DNA of 31,226 bases from Fimenecus sp963624605 (GTDB taxonomy: Bacteria > Bacillota > Clostridia > Oscillospirales > Acutalibacteraceae), in contig CAVFQD010000015.1 in the NCBI GenBank assembly GCA_963624605.1, positions 1 to 31,226 on the forward strand, read 5' to 3'. The notes beneath the pieces are model-generated. The model was not told the origin of the DNA. It saw nothing but the letters and a program-made list of their open reading frames with translations, and made no database searches. Below, piece by piece: positions 1 through 7,307 of the stretch. The translations under genes were made by a program, and so were the position numbers. The stretch's first letter is position 1, and each line of letters opens with the position of its first letter.

Positions 1-526
1 CGCACAGGATGTCATAATACTCTGCGTCAAAGAAATTGTAAAAGTCCCTTATATCGGCGAGCTTTCTCCACTTTTCCCGATTTACGACCTCCTTGAGCAT
101 TTCGTAAAACGGCGCAGTCTGAACAATCGGTATCTGTACCGCAAGCGTTCCGCCGTCTTTGAGCTTTTCAAACACTGCGTCAAACAGCTCATACTGCCTC
201 GGTATCCATTGAAAGCAGGCATTTGAAAAAATCAAATCGAATTTCCCGTCAAGCTCATAAAGACCGTCGGGGGCGTTGCATTTTTGAAATTGAATATCGG
301 GATGGTCGGCTTTTGCTTTTTTGAGCATATCGTCCGAATAGTCCACGCCCGTTATATCGGCGTTCGGGAACTGCGATTTCAGCGCAAAGGTGCTGTTTCC
401 GGGTCCGCAGCCTATGTCAAGAACCCTTTCGGGGTCAAGAGAGGAAAGCCTTGATATTAAGTCGAGTGACGGCTGCGTTCTCTCTTTTTTGAATTTAAGA
501 TACTGTGTTGAATTCCAATCCGACAT
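1..526 (-). CDS. SAM-dependent methyltransferase, trans-aconitate 2-methyltransferase-like (3' part missing)
   Basis: Reading leftward from an ATG at 526, an uninterrupted frame of 175 codons runs off the left edge, so the C-terminus is missing. The protein has a class I methyltransferase fold: motif I LDIGCGPGNST at residues 36-46, an acidic residue after the second strand (GVDYSDDML) for the ribose of S-adenosylmethionine, and FDLIFSNACFQWIP, the post-motif typical of trans-aconitate methyltransferases (Tam). Tam methylates trans-aconitate in the cytoplasm, but many relatives in Clostridia have unknown acceptors, so the substrate is only inferred. A Shine-Dalgarno AAGGAG precedes the ATG. 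The gene lies 10 bases downstream of the small cysteine-rich gene at 537-755 and is probably cotranscribed with it. Confidence 0.85.
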   Translation of the reverse strand, partial: MSDWNSTQYLKFKKERTQPSLDLISRLSSLDPERVLDIGCGPGNSTFALKSQFPNADITGVDYSDDMLKKAKADHPDIQFQKCNAPDGLYELDGKFDLIFSNACFQWIPRQYELFDAVFEKLKDGGTLAVQIPIVQTAPFYEMLKEVVNREKWRKLADIRDFYNFFDAEYYDILC

Positions 527-536
527 AATCTTCTCC

Positions 537-755
537 TTAAAGCTTGAAATCCTCCTCGCTGAATTGCTGAAGCTCAGGCGCACGGCGGGGAACTCTTTTC
601 ATAATGTCGTATTTGTATTTTCTGCATTTGTAATCCTTTGCCACAACGCCTTTTTTTACACAGAGAACCGTTTCGCCGTCGGGCGAGGGCTTGCCGTGCT
701 GACAGTAGGCGCAGGCGGGGGAGATGCCTTTAGTGTTGAAAACCGTTTTTTTCAT
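537..755 (-). CDS. Small four-cysteine conserved hypothetical protein (72 aa)
   Basis: The protein is 72 residues with four cysteines at positions 15, 18, 32 and 44 (CxxC-x13-C-x11-C), a basic tyrosine-rich stretch CRKYKYD and a following KRVPRR. The spacing suggests a small zinc ribbon or a metal/redox site. I recall similar small proteins in other Clostridia but know no function. There is no signal peptide or membrane segment. GGATGTG lies just upstream as a Shine-Dalgarno. A candidate promoter is inside the end of ylbJ, and a short inverted repeat lies in the leader. The methyltransferase gene follows after 10 bases, so the two probably form an operon. The Cys pattern and good start make it a real gene; the function is unassigned. 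Confidence 0.7.
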   Translation of the reverse strand: MKKTVFNTKGISPACAYCQHGKPSPDGETVLCVKKGVVAKDYKCRKYKYDIMKRVPRRAPELQQFSEEDFKL

Positions 756-775
756 TTTTTCACATCCTGTAGCAG

Positions 776-836
776 GACGAACAGTATTCGTCTTATATGT
801 TTTCCTTATTGTATCACAATTTACTGCTTATTTCCA
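776..836 (-). promoter_or_regulatory. Candidate promoter and leader hairpin for the small Cys protein
   Basis: On the minus strand a -10 TACAAT (813-808) lies 17 bases from a weak -35 TGGAAA (836-831), inside the 3' end of ylbJ. Just downstream of the predicted start is GACGAA-N5-TTCGTC (776-792), a 6-bp stem in the leader. The -35 is poor, so this is tentative. Confidence 0.35.
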
Positions 837-1918
837 CTGAATTTATTTTGAGCTTTTGCCTTTGGGCTTCTCTCCGCGTCAAGCTCGAAAATAAGCACCG
901 AGCACATCAGAAGAAGCGCACAGGCGGCGGGAAGCGAAACGGAATACGCACTCAAATTCAGCTCCGAGACATTTGCGAAGGTCTCAATCTCGCATGGGAA
1001 GAATTTGAGCAGAACGGAGCAGACAAACGCCGACATCGCCGCACACAGCACACGGAAAGCATAAAAATGCTTTGCCGACAGTCCCGTCTTTGTGACATAG
1101 GAGTAAATCTGGCAATGAACCGACAGACCGCCGAATGAAATTATTGCCGCAAACGCAGGAACGGGGAGAATTTCCAGCGACATTTTAATTCCGCTCGTGA
1201 CTTCAAGTATGCTTGCCGCGGCGACTGTGTATCCGTTAAGCGAAAACGAGCAGATGTACTTTATCAGGCAGTTGAAAATCACTATCCAACTGCAAACGGA
1301 AATCATAGCCTTTACGCTGTCCGTAACGGAAAACGAAAACGCCTCTATCGGATTTTTGAGTACAATTACCTTGTCTTTTTCAAAATCCACGCTTTTTTCC
1401 GAACAGATAAACCTTGTAAGCACGCCGATTATGACCGACGACAGTGCAACCGAGCAGTAAAGTATAACCCCTGCGCGCGAGCTGCTCAAAAACATTGTTC
1501 CCACCGTGCCGATTATAAAAGCAGGCCCTGCGTTTATGCAGAACAAATCGAGCCTTTGTGCGGCGCTTTGCGTGATTTTTCCGTCGCAAAGCAAATCGTA
1601 GGTCATTTTAGCCCCGATGGGATAGCCGCCGATAAGCGACATCAGAATTACGCTTGACGCCACGGGAGGCAGACGGAAAATTTTTGCCGTTGCCCTGCCG
1701 AAAATTCTGCCGAAAAAATCGCAGACCCCCGATTTTACAATAAACTGCGAAATAATCATAAACGGGAAAAGGGTGGGTATGACGCTGTCGGCGCAAAGCG
1801 ATAACCCTTCCTTTATTCCGAGGGCGCACACCTGCGTTTTTGAAAAAAGGCAGAAGCATGCACCGAACGAAAAAACAATCAAAAGAATATTTCCTGCCAA
1901 AGGCTTGATTTTCCCCAT
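821..1918 (-). CDS. ylbJ: Sporulation integral membrane protein YlbJ
   Basis: A 365-residue polytopic membrane protein with about eight hydrophobic segments, starting with a helix at residues 9-25. The nucleoside-recognition (Gate) domain signature SLIGGYPIGAKM (residues 94-105) and SVIPTLFPFMI (45-55) are characteristic of YlbJ. In Bacillus subtilis ylbJ is a sigma-E gene expressed in the mother cell and needed for normal spore cortex and heat resistance; its transported substrate is not established. The length matches the family (about 360-400). It is divergent from yqfC, and the 69-base intergenic region carries a good sigma-E-type promoter, consistent with sporulation control. The start ATG at 1918 fits the N-terminal helix. 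Confidence 0.9.
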   Translation of the reverse strand: MGKIKPLAGNILLIVFSFGACFCLFSKTQVCALGIKEGLSLCADSVIPTLFPFMIISQFIVKSGVCDFFGRIFGRATAKIFRLPPVASSVILMSLIGGYPIGAKMTYDLLCDGKITQSAAQRLDLFCINAGPAFIIGTVGTMFLSSSRAGVILYCSVALSSVIIGVLTRFICSEKSVDFEKDKVIVLKNPIEAFSFSVTDSVKAMISVCSWIVIFNCLIKYICSFSLNGYTVAAASILEVTSGIKMSLEILPVPAFAAIISFGGLSVHCQIYSYVTKTGLSAKHFYAFRVLCAAMSAFVCSVLLKFFPCEIETFANVSELNLSAYSVSLPAACALLLMCSVLIFELDAERSPKAKAQNKFSGNKQ

Positions 1919-1945
1919 ATCATCACTCTTTCTTTATGGTATCAA

Positions 1946-1974
1946 ATTATATGCCCCGTCATATATTTATATGA
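1946..1974 (-). promoter_or_regulatory. Probable sigma-E promoter of ylbJ
   Basis: On the minus strand TCATATA (1974-1968) is followed after exactly 14 bases by CATATAAT (1953-1946). This fits the Bacillus sigma-E consensus (KMATATT, 14-15 bases, CATACAAT) with one mismatch in each element. The predicted start would be about 20 bases upstream of the ylbJ ATG. The assignment rests on the B. subtilis consensus and on ylbJ being a sigma-E gene there. Confidence 0.6.
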
Positions 1975-1987
1975 GTGAGGTGAGCAA

Positions 1988-2296
1988 ATGAGTTCGAGCG
2001 AAAAAAAGCCGCATAAAAGGCGGAAAAACGCAACAGGAGAAATTATAAAAACGGCTCTTGACATACCCGAGATACTCACTGCGGACTTGCCGCATATCGA
2101 GGCTGAGGGGAACAGGGAAATTTCGGTGGACGGTTGCCGCGGCATACTTGAATACACGCAGGACAGAATAAAGCTCAACGCAGGCAGGCTTGTTATAACC
2201 TTTGTCGGCGACGGCATAGAGATAAAAACCTATTCGGAGATACAGACCGTTATCAGCGGTAACATTTTAAGCGTGGAATTTGAAGGTCAGGGGTGA
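1988..2296 (+). CDS. yqfC: Sporulation protein YqfC (YabP family)
   Basis: A 102-residue soluble protein of the YabP/YqfC family: a basic N-terminus, then a beta-rich domain with the conserved GCRGILEYTQDRIKLN and the GDGIEIKTYS region. YqfC is a mother-cell sporulation protein under sigma-E in B. subtilis; the molecular role is unknown. The frame overlaps the start region of yqfD, the usual partner, so the two form a translationally coupled pair. GTGAGGTGAG before the ATG serves as Shine-Dalgarno. A sigma-E -10-like CATATATT at 1960-1967 lies upstream, but I found no convincing -35 for it. Confidence 0.88.
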   Translation: MSSSEKKPHKRRKNATGEIIKTALDIPEILTADLPHIEAEGNREISVDGCRGILEYTQDRIKLNAGRLVITFVGDGIEIKTYSEIQTVISGNILSVEFEGQG

Positions 2297-2300
2297 AAAT

Positions 2301-3467
2301 ATGCTGATAATTAAACTCATACGCTTTTTTGTCGGCTACGTTACGTTTGCGGCTTACGGCGGCTTCCCCGAACGCTTTGTCAACCTCTGCACCAAGAACA
2401 GGATACCGCTGTGGGATATGAAAAAGGAAAAGACCTTTATAACCGCCGACACAACCGTAAAGGGCTATAAGTCGATAAAGTCCTCGGCTAAAAATTCGGG
2501 TGTCCGTGTGAAGGTGCTCAAAAAACACGGGATTCCGTTCTTTATCTATAAAAACAGACGGCGTATAGGTCTTTTGGCAGGCTTTATGGCGGCTGTAATT
2601 ACCGTGTCGTTTCTCTCTACGATGATATGGAGCGTGTCCGTGTCGGGCAACAAAACGCTCACGGACGAAGAAGTACTGACGGCGTTTGAAACGGTCGGCG
2701 TAAAAGTCGGCGCAAGGCGGTCTGCAATTTCACCGTCGGATGCGGCATACGAGGCAAAAAAGCTCCTGCCGAAAATCGCGTGGGCAAGCGTAAACATAAA
2801 AGGGTCGAGGGCTGAAATCGTCATAAGCGAATTAAACGAAGCACCCGAATTTCCAGACGACACAACCCCCTGCAACATAATTGCGGCGGAGAGCGGAACA
2901 ATTATGGGAATAGAAGCCACCGTCGGCATTGCCGAGGTCAAAAGGGGAGACGCGGTGCTGAAGGGCGATTTGCTCATTTCGGGGATTACGGAAAATCTCG
3001 ACAAGACATACAACCTCAAGGCGGCAAGGGGTAAGGTTCACGCCCGTGTTTCCAAGGAGATAACCGCCTCATATAACGGCGAGCCGCTTTTGCGGCAGTC
3101 GGAGCTGTCACAGCAAAAGGTCCTGTTTGTTTTCGGTCTTAAAATCCCGCTGGGGCTCGGCGTGGGAGAGGAAAATGTATATACCGATAAAAGCTATGCT
3201 TCAAACGGAGAAACAAGCCTGCCGCTCGGCGTGATAACAAACAGGGTGTATTATTCGGAAGTGTCGGAGGCTCTGCACGAAGAGTATCGAAAGGTCTGGT
3301 CGGCGCGTCTTTTTGCCTGCTCTTACAGAGAAATATACCGTGAGAGCGAGGAGATACTTTCATCATCCTTTTCGTTTGACACGGTAAACGGTGCTCCGGT
3401 GTTTACGGGAAACTATGAATGTAAGAAAGAAATAGGTAAAGCCCTTGAAATTTTTGTTGAAAAATGA
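2301..3467 (+). CDS. yqfD: Sporulation protein YqfD
   Basis: A 388-residue protein with a conserved soluble N-terminal part (about residues 1-85, including GYVTFAAYGGFPERFVN), one clear transmembrane helix (about 90-111) and a large C-terminal domain that should lie across the membrane. This is the architecture of YqfD, a stage IV sporulation protein coregulated with yqfC in the mother cell. An in-frame ATG at 2280 lies inside yqfC, but 2301 is preferred: AGGGGTG sits at the right distance before it, and the family begins near MLIIKLIRFF. It overlaps nothing after yqfC stops at 2296. The phoH promoter overlaps its last codons. Confidence 0.88.
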   Translation: MLIIKLIRFFVGYVTFAAYGGFPERFVNLCTKNRIPLWDMKKEKTFITADTTVKGYKSIKSSAKNSGVRVKVLKKHGIPFFIYKNRRRIGLLAGFMAAVITVSFLSTMIWSVSVSGNKTLTDEEVLTAFETVGVKVGARRSAISPSDAAYEAKKLLPKIAWASVNIKGSRAEIVISELNEAPEFPDDTTPCNIIAAESGTIMGIEATVGIAEVKRGDAVLKGDLLISGITENLDKTYNLKAARGKVHARVSKEITASYNGEPLLRQSELSQQKVLFVFGLKIPLGLGVGEENVYTDKSYASNGETSLPLGVITNRVYYSEVSEALHEEYRKVWSARLFACSYREIYRESEEILSSSFSFDTVNGAPVFTGNYECKKEIGKALEIFVEK

Positions 3468-3486
3468 TAATGCTTTGTGATAAAAT
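3457..3486 (+). promoter_or_regulatory. Sigma-A-type promoter for the phoH-era operon
   Basis: TTGAAA (3457-3462) and TAAAAT (3481-3486) are separated by 18 bases. The -35 covers the last codons of yqfD. The start of transcription would be near 3493, leaving a leader of about 34 bases before the GTG of phoH, with AAAGGGTGG as ribosome binding site. Confidence 0.6.
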
Positions 3487-3526
3487 ATATTAAATATAAA
3501 TAGATTTTTCAAAGGGTGGTTGTTCG

Positions 3527-4486
3527 GTGTTCGAGCAGATAATCAGCGTTGACAGAATGGAACACGCCGTAAGCCTTTTCGGGAGCTTTGACGAAAACAT
3601 CAAGCTTATAGAAAAGGAATTCGGCGTAAGCGTAATAAGCAGGGGCTCGGAGCTCAAAATTACGGGCGAAGCGGAAAATGTCGATAAGGCGGCAAGAGCC
3701 GTCAAAGGGCTTCTTATGCTTATCAACAAGGGTGAGTCGCTCTCCGACCAGAATGTCAGATATGTTATCTCGCTTGTCAAGGACGACTCCGAGGAAAAGC
3801 TTTCCGAGATGACGGGCGACTGCGTCTGCGTTACGGCGAAGGGCAAGCCCGTAAAGCCCAAGACTCTCGGTCAGAAAAAATATATCGAGGCGATAAGAAA
3901 CAACACGATTGTTCTCGGCGCGGGCCCTGCCGGCACGGGAAAAACTTATCTTGCGGTCGCAATGGCGGTAACCGCTTTCAGGGCAAAAGAGGTAAACAGG
4001 ATTATCTTGACACGACCTGCCGTTGAGGCGGGAGAGAAGCTCGGATTTTTGCCGGGCGATTTACAGCAAAAGGTTGACCCGTATTTGAGACCGCTCTACG
4101 ACGCACTTTTTGATATGCTCGGGGCGGAGTCGTTTCAGAAATATCAGGAGAGGGGAAGCATCGAGGTAGCTCCGCTCGCTTATATGCGAGGCAGGACGCT
4201 TGACGACAGCTTCATAATCCTTGACGAGGCGCAGAACACCACAAAGGAACAGATGAAAATGTTCCTGACCCGTCTCGGCTTTAATTCAAAGATGGTCGTC
4301 ACGGGCGACATAACGCAGATTGACCTGCCCGACGGCAAAAAATCGGGACTTAAACAGGCAATGAGAATTCTTAAAAACATTCCGGGCATCGCAATAAATG
4401 AGTTTACGGAAAAGGATGTCGTAAGACATAAGCTGGTTCAGGATATAATCAAGGCTTACGAAAAAAGTGAGGAGAAAAGAAAATGA
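3527..4486 (+). CDS. phoH: PhoH family ATPase
   Basis: A 319-residue PhoH-like protein: an N-terminal KH-like region (about residues 1-100) followed by a P-loop helicase-type ATPase domain. Walker A GPAGTGKT is at 133-140 and Walker B FIILDEAQN at 229-237, followed by VTGDITQIDLP, a typical motif III. PhoH/YbeZ proteins bind and act on RNA and partner functionally with YbeY, encoded next. The start is a GTG with AAAGGGTGG 6 bases before it; no ATG gives the conserved N-terminus. The 3' end overlaps ybeY by 4 bases (ATGA), indicating translational coupling. In the phosphate-starvation naming this is 'PhoH', but phosphate control is not evident here. Confidence 0.93.
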   Translation: MFEQIISVDRMEHAVSLFGSFDENIKLIEKEFGVSVISRGSELKITGEAENVDKAARAVKGLLMLINKGESLSDQNVRYVISLVKDDSEEKLSEMTGDCVCVTAKGKPVKPKTLGQKKYIEAIRNNTIVLGAGPAGTGKTYLAVAMAVTAFRAKEVNRIILTRPAVEAGEKLGFLPGDLQQKVDPYLRPLYDALFDMLGAESFQKYQERGSIEVAPLAYMRGRTLDDSFIILDEAQNTTKEQMKMFLTRLGFNSKMVVTGDITQIDLPDGKKSGLKQAMRILKNIPGIAINEFTEKDVVRHKLVQDIIKAYEKSEEKRK

Positions 4487-4989
4487 CGGATAAGATAAAG
4501 GTAATTATTTCAAACGACCAGAAGGATGTTAAAATTCCGACAGGCGTGCGTATGCTTGTGCGCCGCTGCTGTAACGCCGTGCTTCGTCAGGAAAACTTTG
4601 AGGGCTCGGCGGAAATAAGCGTTACCTTCGTAAATAACGAGCAAATTCACAAGCTTAACCTTGAACACAGAAACATAGACAGGGAGACGGACGTTCTCTC
4701 ATTTCCGCTCGGCGAAAACGGAGTTTACGACATAAACCTTGACACGGGTGCAAAGATGCTCGGCGATATAGTAATTTCCATTGAAAAGGCTGTCGCACAG
4801 GCGGAGGAATACGGTCATCCGCTTCAGAGGGAAATCGCATTTTTGACGGTCCATTCGCTTTTGCATCTTTTGGGCTATGACCACGAGGGCGGCGGACTTG
4901 AAGCCGTGCGTATGCGTGAAAAGGAAGAGAGCGTTCTCACACAGCTCGGTCTTAAAAGGAACGGAAGCTATTATCTCGACGGAGAATAA
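4483..4989 (+). CDS. ybeY: Endoribonuclease YbeY (rRNA maturation factor)
   Basis: A 168-residue zinc metalloendonuclease. The active-site motif HSLLHLLGYDH (H124, H128, H134; H-x3-H-x5-H) coordinates the metal, and LNLEHRNIDRETDVLSFP is the usual conserved strand region. YbeY takes part in 16S rRNA 3'-end maturation and ribosome quality control in the cytoplasm. It overlaps phoH by 4 bases and is followed 3 bases later by dgkA, exactly the conserved Firmicutes order. Length is normal for the family (about 150-170). Confidence 0.95.
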   Translation: MTDKIKVIISNDQKDVKIPTGVRMLVRRCCNAVLRQENFEGSAEISVTFVNNEQIHKLNLEHRNIDRETDVLSFPLGENGVYDINLDTGAKMLGDIVISIEKAVAQAEEYGHPLQREIAFLTVHSLLHLLGYDHEGGGLEAVRMREKEESVLTQLGLKRNGSYYLDGE

Positions 4990-4992
4990 TCT

Positions 4993-5496
4993 ATGAAAAG
5001 TCTTATAAAGAGCTTCGATTATGCCTTTCACGGCATATACCTGGCGCTGAAATATGAGAGGAATATGAGAATACATTTTATCTGTATGATATATATGTAT
5101 TCTTTCCTCTTTATCTACGATTTCTTTGAGGTCACAAGGACGCAGCTTGCAATAATTTTCCTTGCAAATGCGGCGGTTGTTGCGGCGGAGCTTATCAATA
5201 CGGCTGTCGAACGCACGGTTGACCTCGCAAGCGAAGAACGCACCGAGAACGGAAAAATCGCAAAGGACACGGCGGCGGGAGCGGTGCTTGTGTGCGCGAT
5301 ATTTGCGGTGGCGACGGGTATTGCCGTGCTCGGTCAACCCAAGGCTTTTGAGGCGATGTTCTCATACTACCGTGAAAATCCCGTTATGCTTGCGGTTTTC
5401 GTACTTTCGATAATTCCCGCAACGGTGTTTATTTTCAAGGGCTTCTCAAAGGACTCTTCAAACGATAACAGTAAAAATAAAGGAAACAGTAAATGA
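4993..5496 (+). CDS. dgkA: Diacylglycerol/undecaprenol kinase DgkA, with extra C-terminal helix
   Basis: A 167-residue integral membrane kinase. The catalytic signature AAELINTAVERTVDL (E66 and E73 in ELINTAVE) and KIAKDTAAGAVL match the prokaryotic DAG-kinase family. Gram-positive members phosphorylate undecaprenol and recycle the lipid carrier for cell-wall synthesis. The usual length is about 120-135 residues; here an additional hydrophobic helix (about 131-148) and a charged Asn/Lys/Ser tail follow. It sits between ybeY and era, the conserved location, and overlaps era by 4 bases. The substrate (undecaprenol rather than diacylglycerol) is inferred from Firmicutes relatives. Confidence 0.9.
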   Translation: MKSLIKSFDYAFHGIYLALKYERNMRIHFICMIYMYSFLFIYDFFEVTRTQLAIIFLANAAVVAAELINTAVERTVDLASEERTENGKIAKDTAAGAVLVCAIFAVATGIAVLGQPKAFEAMFSYYRENPVMLAVFVLSIIPATVFIFKGFSKDSSNDNSKNKGNSK

Positions 5497-6395
5497 GCAA
5501 TACATCAAAAACGGCGTTTATCGCCATTGTCGGCAAGGCAAATGTCGGCAAATCTTCAATTCTTAACAGGCTTATCGGCAGTAAAATAGCCATTGTATCG
5601 TCCAAGCCTCAGACCACAAGGACAAGAATAATGGGCGTGCTCACAACGGAGGACAACATTCAGCTTGTCTTTACCGACACCCCCGGCTTTCACAAGCCAA
5701 AAAACAAGCTCGGAGAAAAGATGGTTCAGGCGGTAAGCGACAGCATATCGGGCGTTGACTCGTGTCTGTTTGTCGTTGACGCAAACGATGAAAAGCTGAA
5801 CACCGCGGAGCTTGAACTCATTAAGAAATTCAAAGCCGAAAAAATGACGGTTGTCCTTGCGATTAACAAGATCGATATGTTAAAGGATAAGACCGAGCTT
5901 ATGAAAAAAATTGCCGAAATTTCGGCTCTTTACGATTTCAAAGCGGTGGTTCCCGTCAGCGCACAGTCGGGCGACGGAATTGACGAATTGCTTGACGAAC
6001 TGAAAGCACTTTCGGTTGAGAGTATACACTTCTTCCCTGACGACACCTTGACCGACCAGCCCGAAAGGGTGCTTGTCGCCGAAATCATAAGGGAAAAAAT
6101 GCTTCGGCTTCTCGACAAGGAAATTCCTCACGGCACGGCTGTCGCTGTTGAGAGAATGCACGAGCGTGATGACGGCAGTATTATGGATGTCGAAGCCACG
6201 ATATACTGCGAGCGTGAGAGCCACAAGGGCATAATTATCGGCAAAGGCGGTCAAATGCTCAAAAAAATTTCCACATTTGCCCGACAGGACATTGAAAACT
6301 TCTTTGATATAAAGGTAAATCTTCAGTGTTGGGTAAAGGTTAAAGAGGATTGGCGCAACAGAGAAGGAATTATTCACAATTTTGGTTTAGATTAA
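5493..6395 (+). CDS. era: GTPase Era
   Basis: A 300-residue Era GTPase that binds the 3' end of 16S rRNA and aids 30S assembly. The G1 loop GKANVGKS (14-21) has Lys-Ala where many species have Arg-Pro; G2 is KPQTTRTR, G3 DTPG (62-65), G4 NKID (125-128) and G5 PVSAQSG. The C-terminal KH domain contains GIIIGKGGQMLKK. Full length for the family. It overlaps dgkA by 4 bases. Downstream, a hairpin separates it from yqzL. Confidence 0.97.
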   Translation: MSNTSKTAFIAIVGKANVGKSSILNRLIGSKIAIVSSKPQTTRTRIMGVLTTEDNIQLVFTDTPGFHKPKNKLGEKMVQAVSDSISGVDSCLFVVDANDEKLNTAELELIKKFKAEKMTVVLAINKIDMLKDKTELMKKIAEISALYDFKAVVPVSAQSGDGIDELLDELKALSVESIHFFPDDTLTDQPERVLVAEIIREKMLRLLDKEIPHGTAVAVERMHERDDGSIMDVEATIYCERESHKGIIIGKGGQMLKKISTFARQDIENFFDIKVNLQCWVKVKEDWRNREGIIHNFGLD

Positions 6396-6406
6396 CAGTA
6401 ATACAA

Positions 6407-6450
6407 CCGTCTTAAAAGGTTAAGTTAATTATATAAATCTTTTAAGGCGG
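6407..6450 (+). promoter_or_regulatory. Intercistronic hairpin that covers the yqzL Shine-Dalgarno
   Basis: CCGTCTTAAAAG (6407-6418) pairs with CTTTTAAGGCGG (6439-6450) to give a 12-bp stem with one G-T pair and a 20-base AT-rich loop. The right arm contains AAGGCGG, the only plausible ribosome binding site for the yqzL ATG at 6458. It has no strong T run after it, so I read it as a translational or processing element rather than a terminator. Confidence 0.55.
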
Positions 6451-6457
6451 TCTTGTT

Positions 6458-6613
6458 ATGAAAAGCGAAGATCTTTGGTATGTTTTTTCAAAAAGCGGAA
6501 AAATCGACGATTATATAAAATATAATGTCATAAAACAGGAAGAGAAAACCGAGGAAGCAAAAAATGAGGTACAACACAAAGGGACTTATCCTCAGAGAAC
6601 AGAATATCGGTGA
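6458..6613 (+). CDS. yqzL: YqzL-family small protein, overlapping recO
   Basis: A 51-codon gene with ATG at 6458, preceded by AAGGCGG. The N-terminus SEDLWYVFSKSGKIDDYIKYN matches the YqzL pattern (a W-x-x-F core, then S/T-G-x-I-x-x-Y-x-x-Y) known from a short Bacillus gene in exactly this place between era and recO. The function of YqzL is unknown. The C-terminal half is charged and divergent. The gene overlaps the start of recO by 50 bases in another frame, so translation of the two may be coupled. It is easy to miss because of its size. Confidence 0.7.
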   Translation: MKSEDLWYVFSKSGKIDDYIKYNVIKQEEKTEEAKNEVQHKGTYPQRTEYR

Positions 6614-7307
6614 GCAGGACAAGCTTGTTACGGTGCTTACGGGCGATATGGGCATTATAAAGGCATTCGTCCGAGGAGCCAAAAGCATAAAAAGTAAAAA
6701 GCACTCTTCCACCGGTCAGTTTTGCTATTCACGGCTGTCCTTTTATTCGGGAAAGGACAGCTACATAATCGACGAGGCGCAGAGTATCGAGATGTTTTTC
6801 GATTTGAGAAGCGACATTGAAAAGCTTGCGCTCGCCCAGTATTTTGCCGAGCTTGCGTGCGAACTGTCGCCGCAGGCAAGCTCGGCAAACGAGTATTTGA
6901 GAATAATGCTCAACTCACTTTATATGCTTGCGCACGAAAAACGACCCTCCTTGCAGCTAAAGGCGATAACAGAGCTTCGGCTTTTGTCGCTTTCGGGCTA
7001 CACTCCCAACCTTGTCGCGTGCGAGAGGTGCGGTGAGTTTGAAACTCCTACTATGTATTTCGATGTCGAACACGGACTTCTTTATTGTGAAAACTGCGCT
7101 TCGGGCAACGCTCTTTTTCCGTTGCCGTTGCGTATAGTTACCGCTATGAGGCATATTATTTTTTCAAATATTGAAAAGCTTTACAATTTCCGTATGTCCG
7201 ATTCGGAGCTGTCGGAGCTTTCCTATATAACCGAGATATATACCAAGGTGAAATCGGACAGAAACTTCAAAACGCTTGAATTTTACAATTCTATGAGGAC
7301 TTTATAA
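6564..7307 (+). CDS. recO: DNA repair protein RecO
   Basis: A 247-residue RecO. The N-terminal OB fold (residues 1-80, with the start MRYNTKGLILREQNIGEQDKLV typical of the family) binds DNA and single-strand-binding protein; the helical C-terminal part holds a four-cysteine zinc site (C153, C156, C175, C178). RecO with RecR loads RecA onto SSB-coated single strands. It overlaps yqzL by 50 bases, and its stop codon is directly followed by the mutS2 ATG at 7308. Placement after era-yqzL is the standard Firmicutes order. Confidence 0.95.
   Translation: MRYNTKGLILREQNIGEQDKLVTVLTGDMGIIKAFVRGAKSIKSKKHSSTGQFCYSRLSFYSGKDSYIIDEAQSIEMFFDLRSDIEKLALAQYFAELACELSPQASSANEYLRIMLNSLYMLAHEKRPSLQLKAITELRLLSLSGYTPNLVACERCGEFETPTMYFDVEHGLLYCENCASGNALFPLPLRIVTAMRHIIFSNIEKLYNFRMSDSELSELSYITEIYTKVKSDRNFKTLEFYNSMRTL

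Noticed and set aside
797..1138. Plus-strand frame opposite ylbJ
   Set aside because: Antisense shadow of ylbJ; basic, low-complexity translation and no ribosome site.
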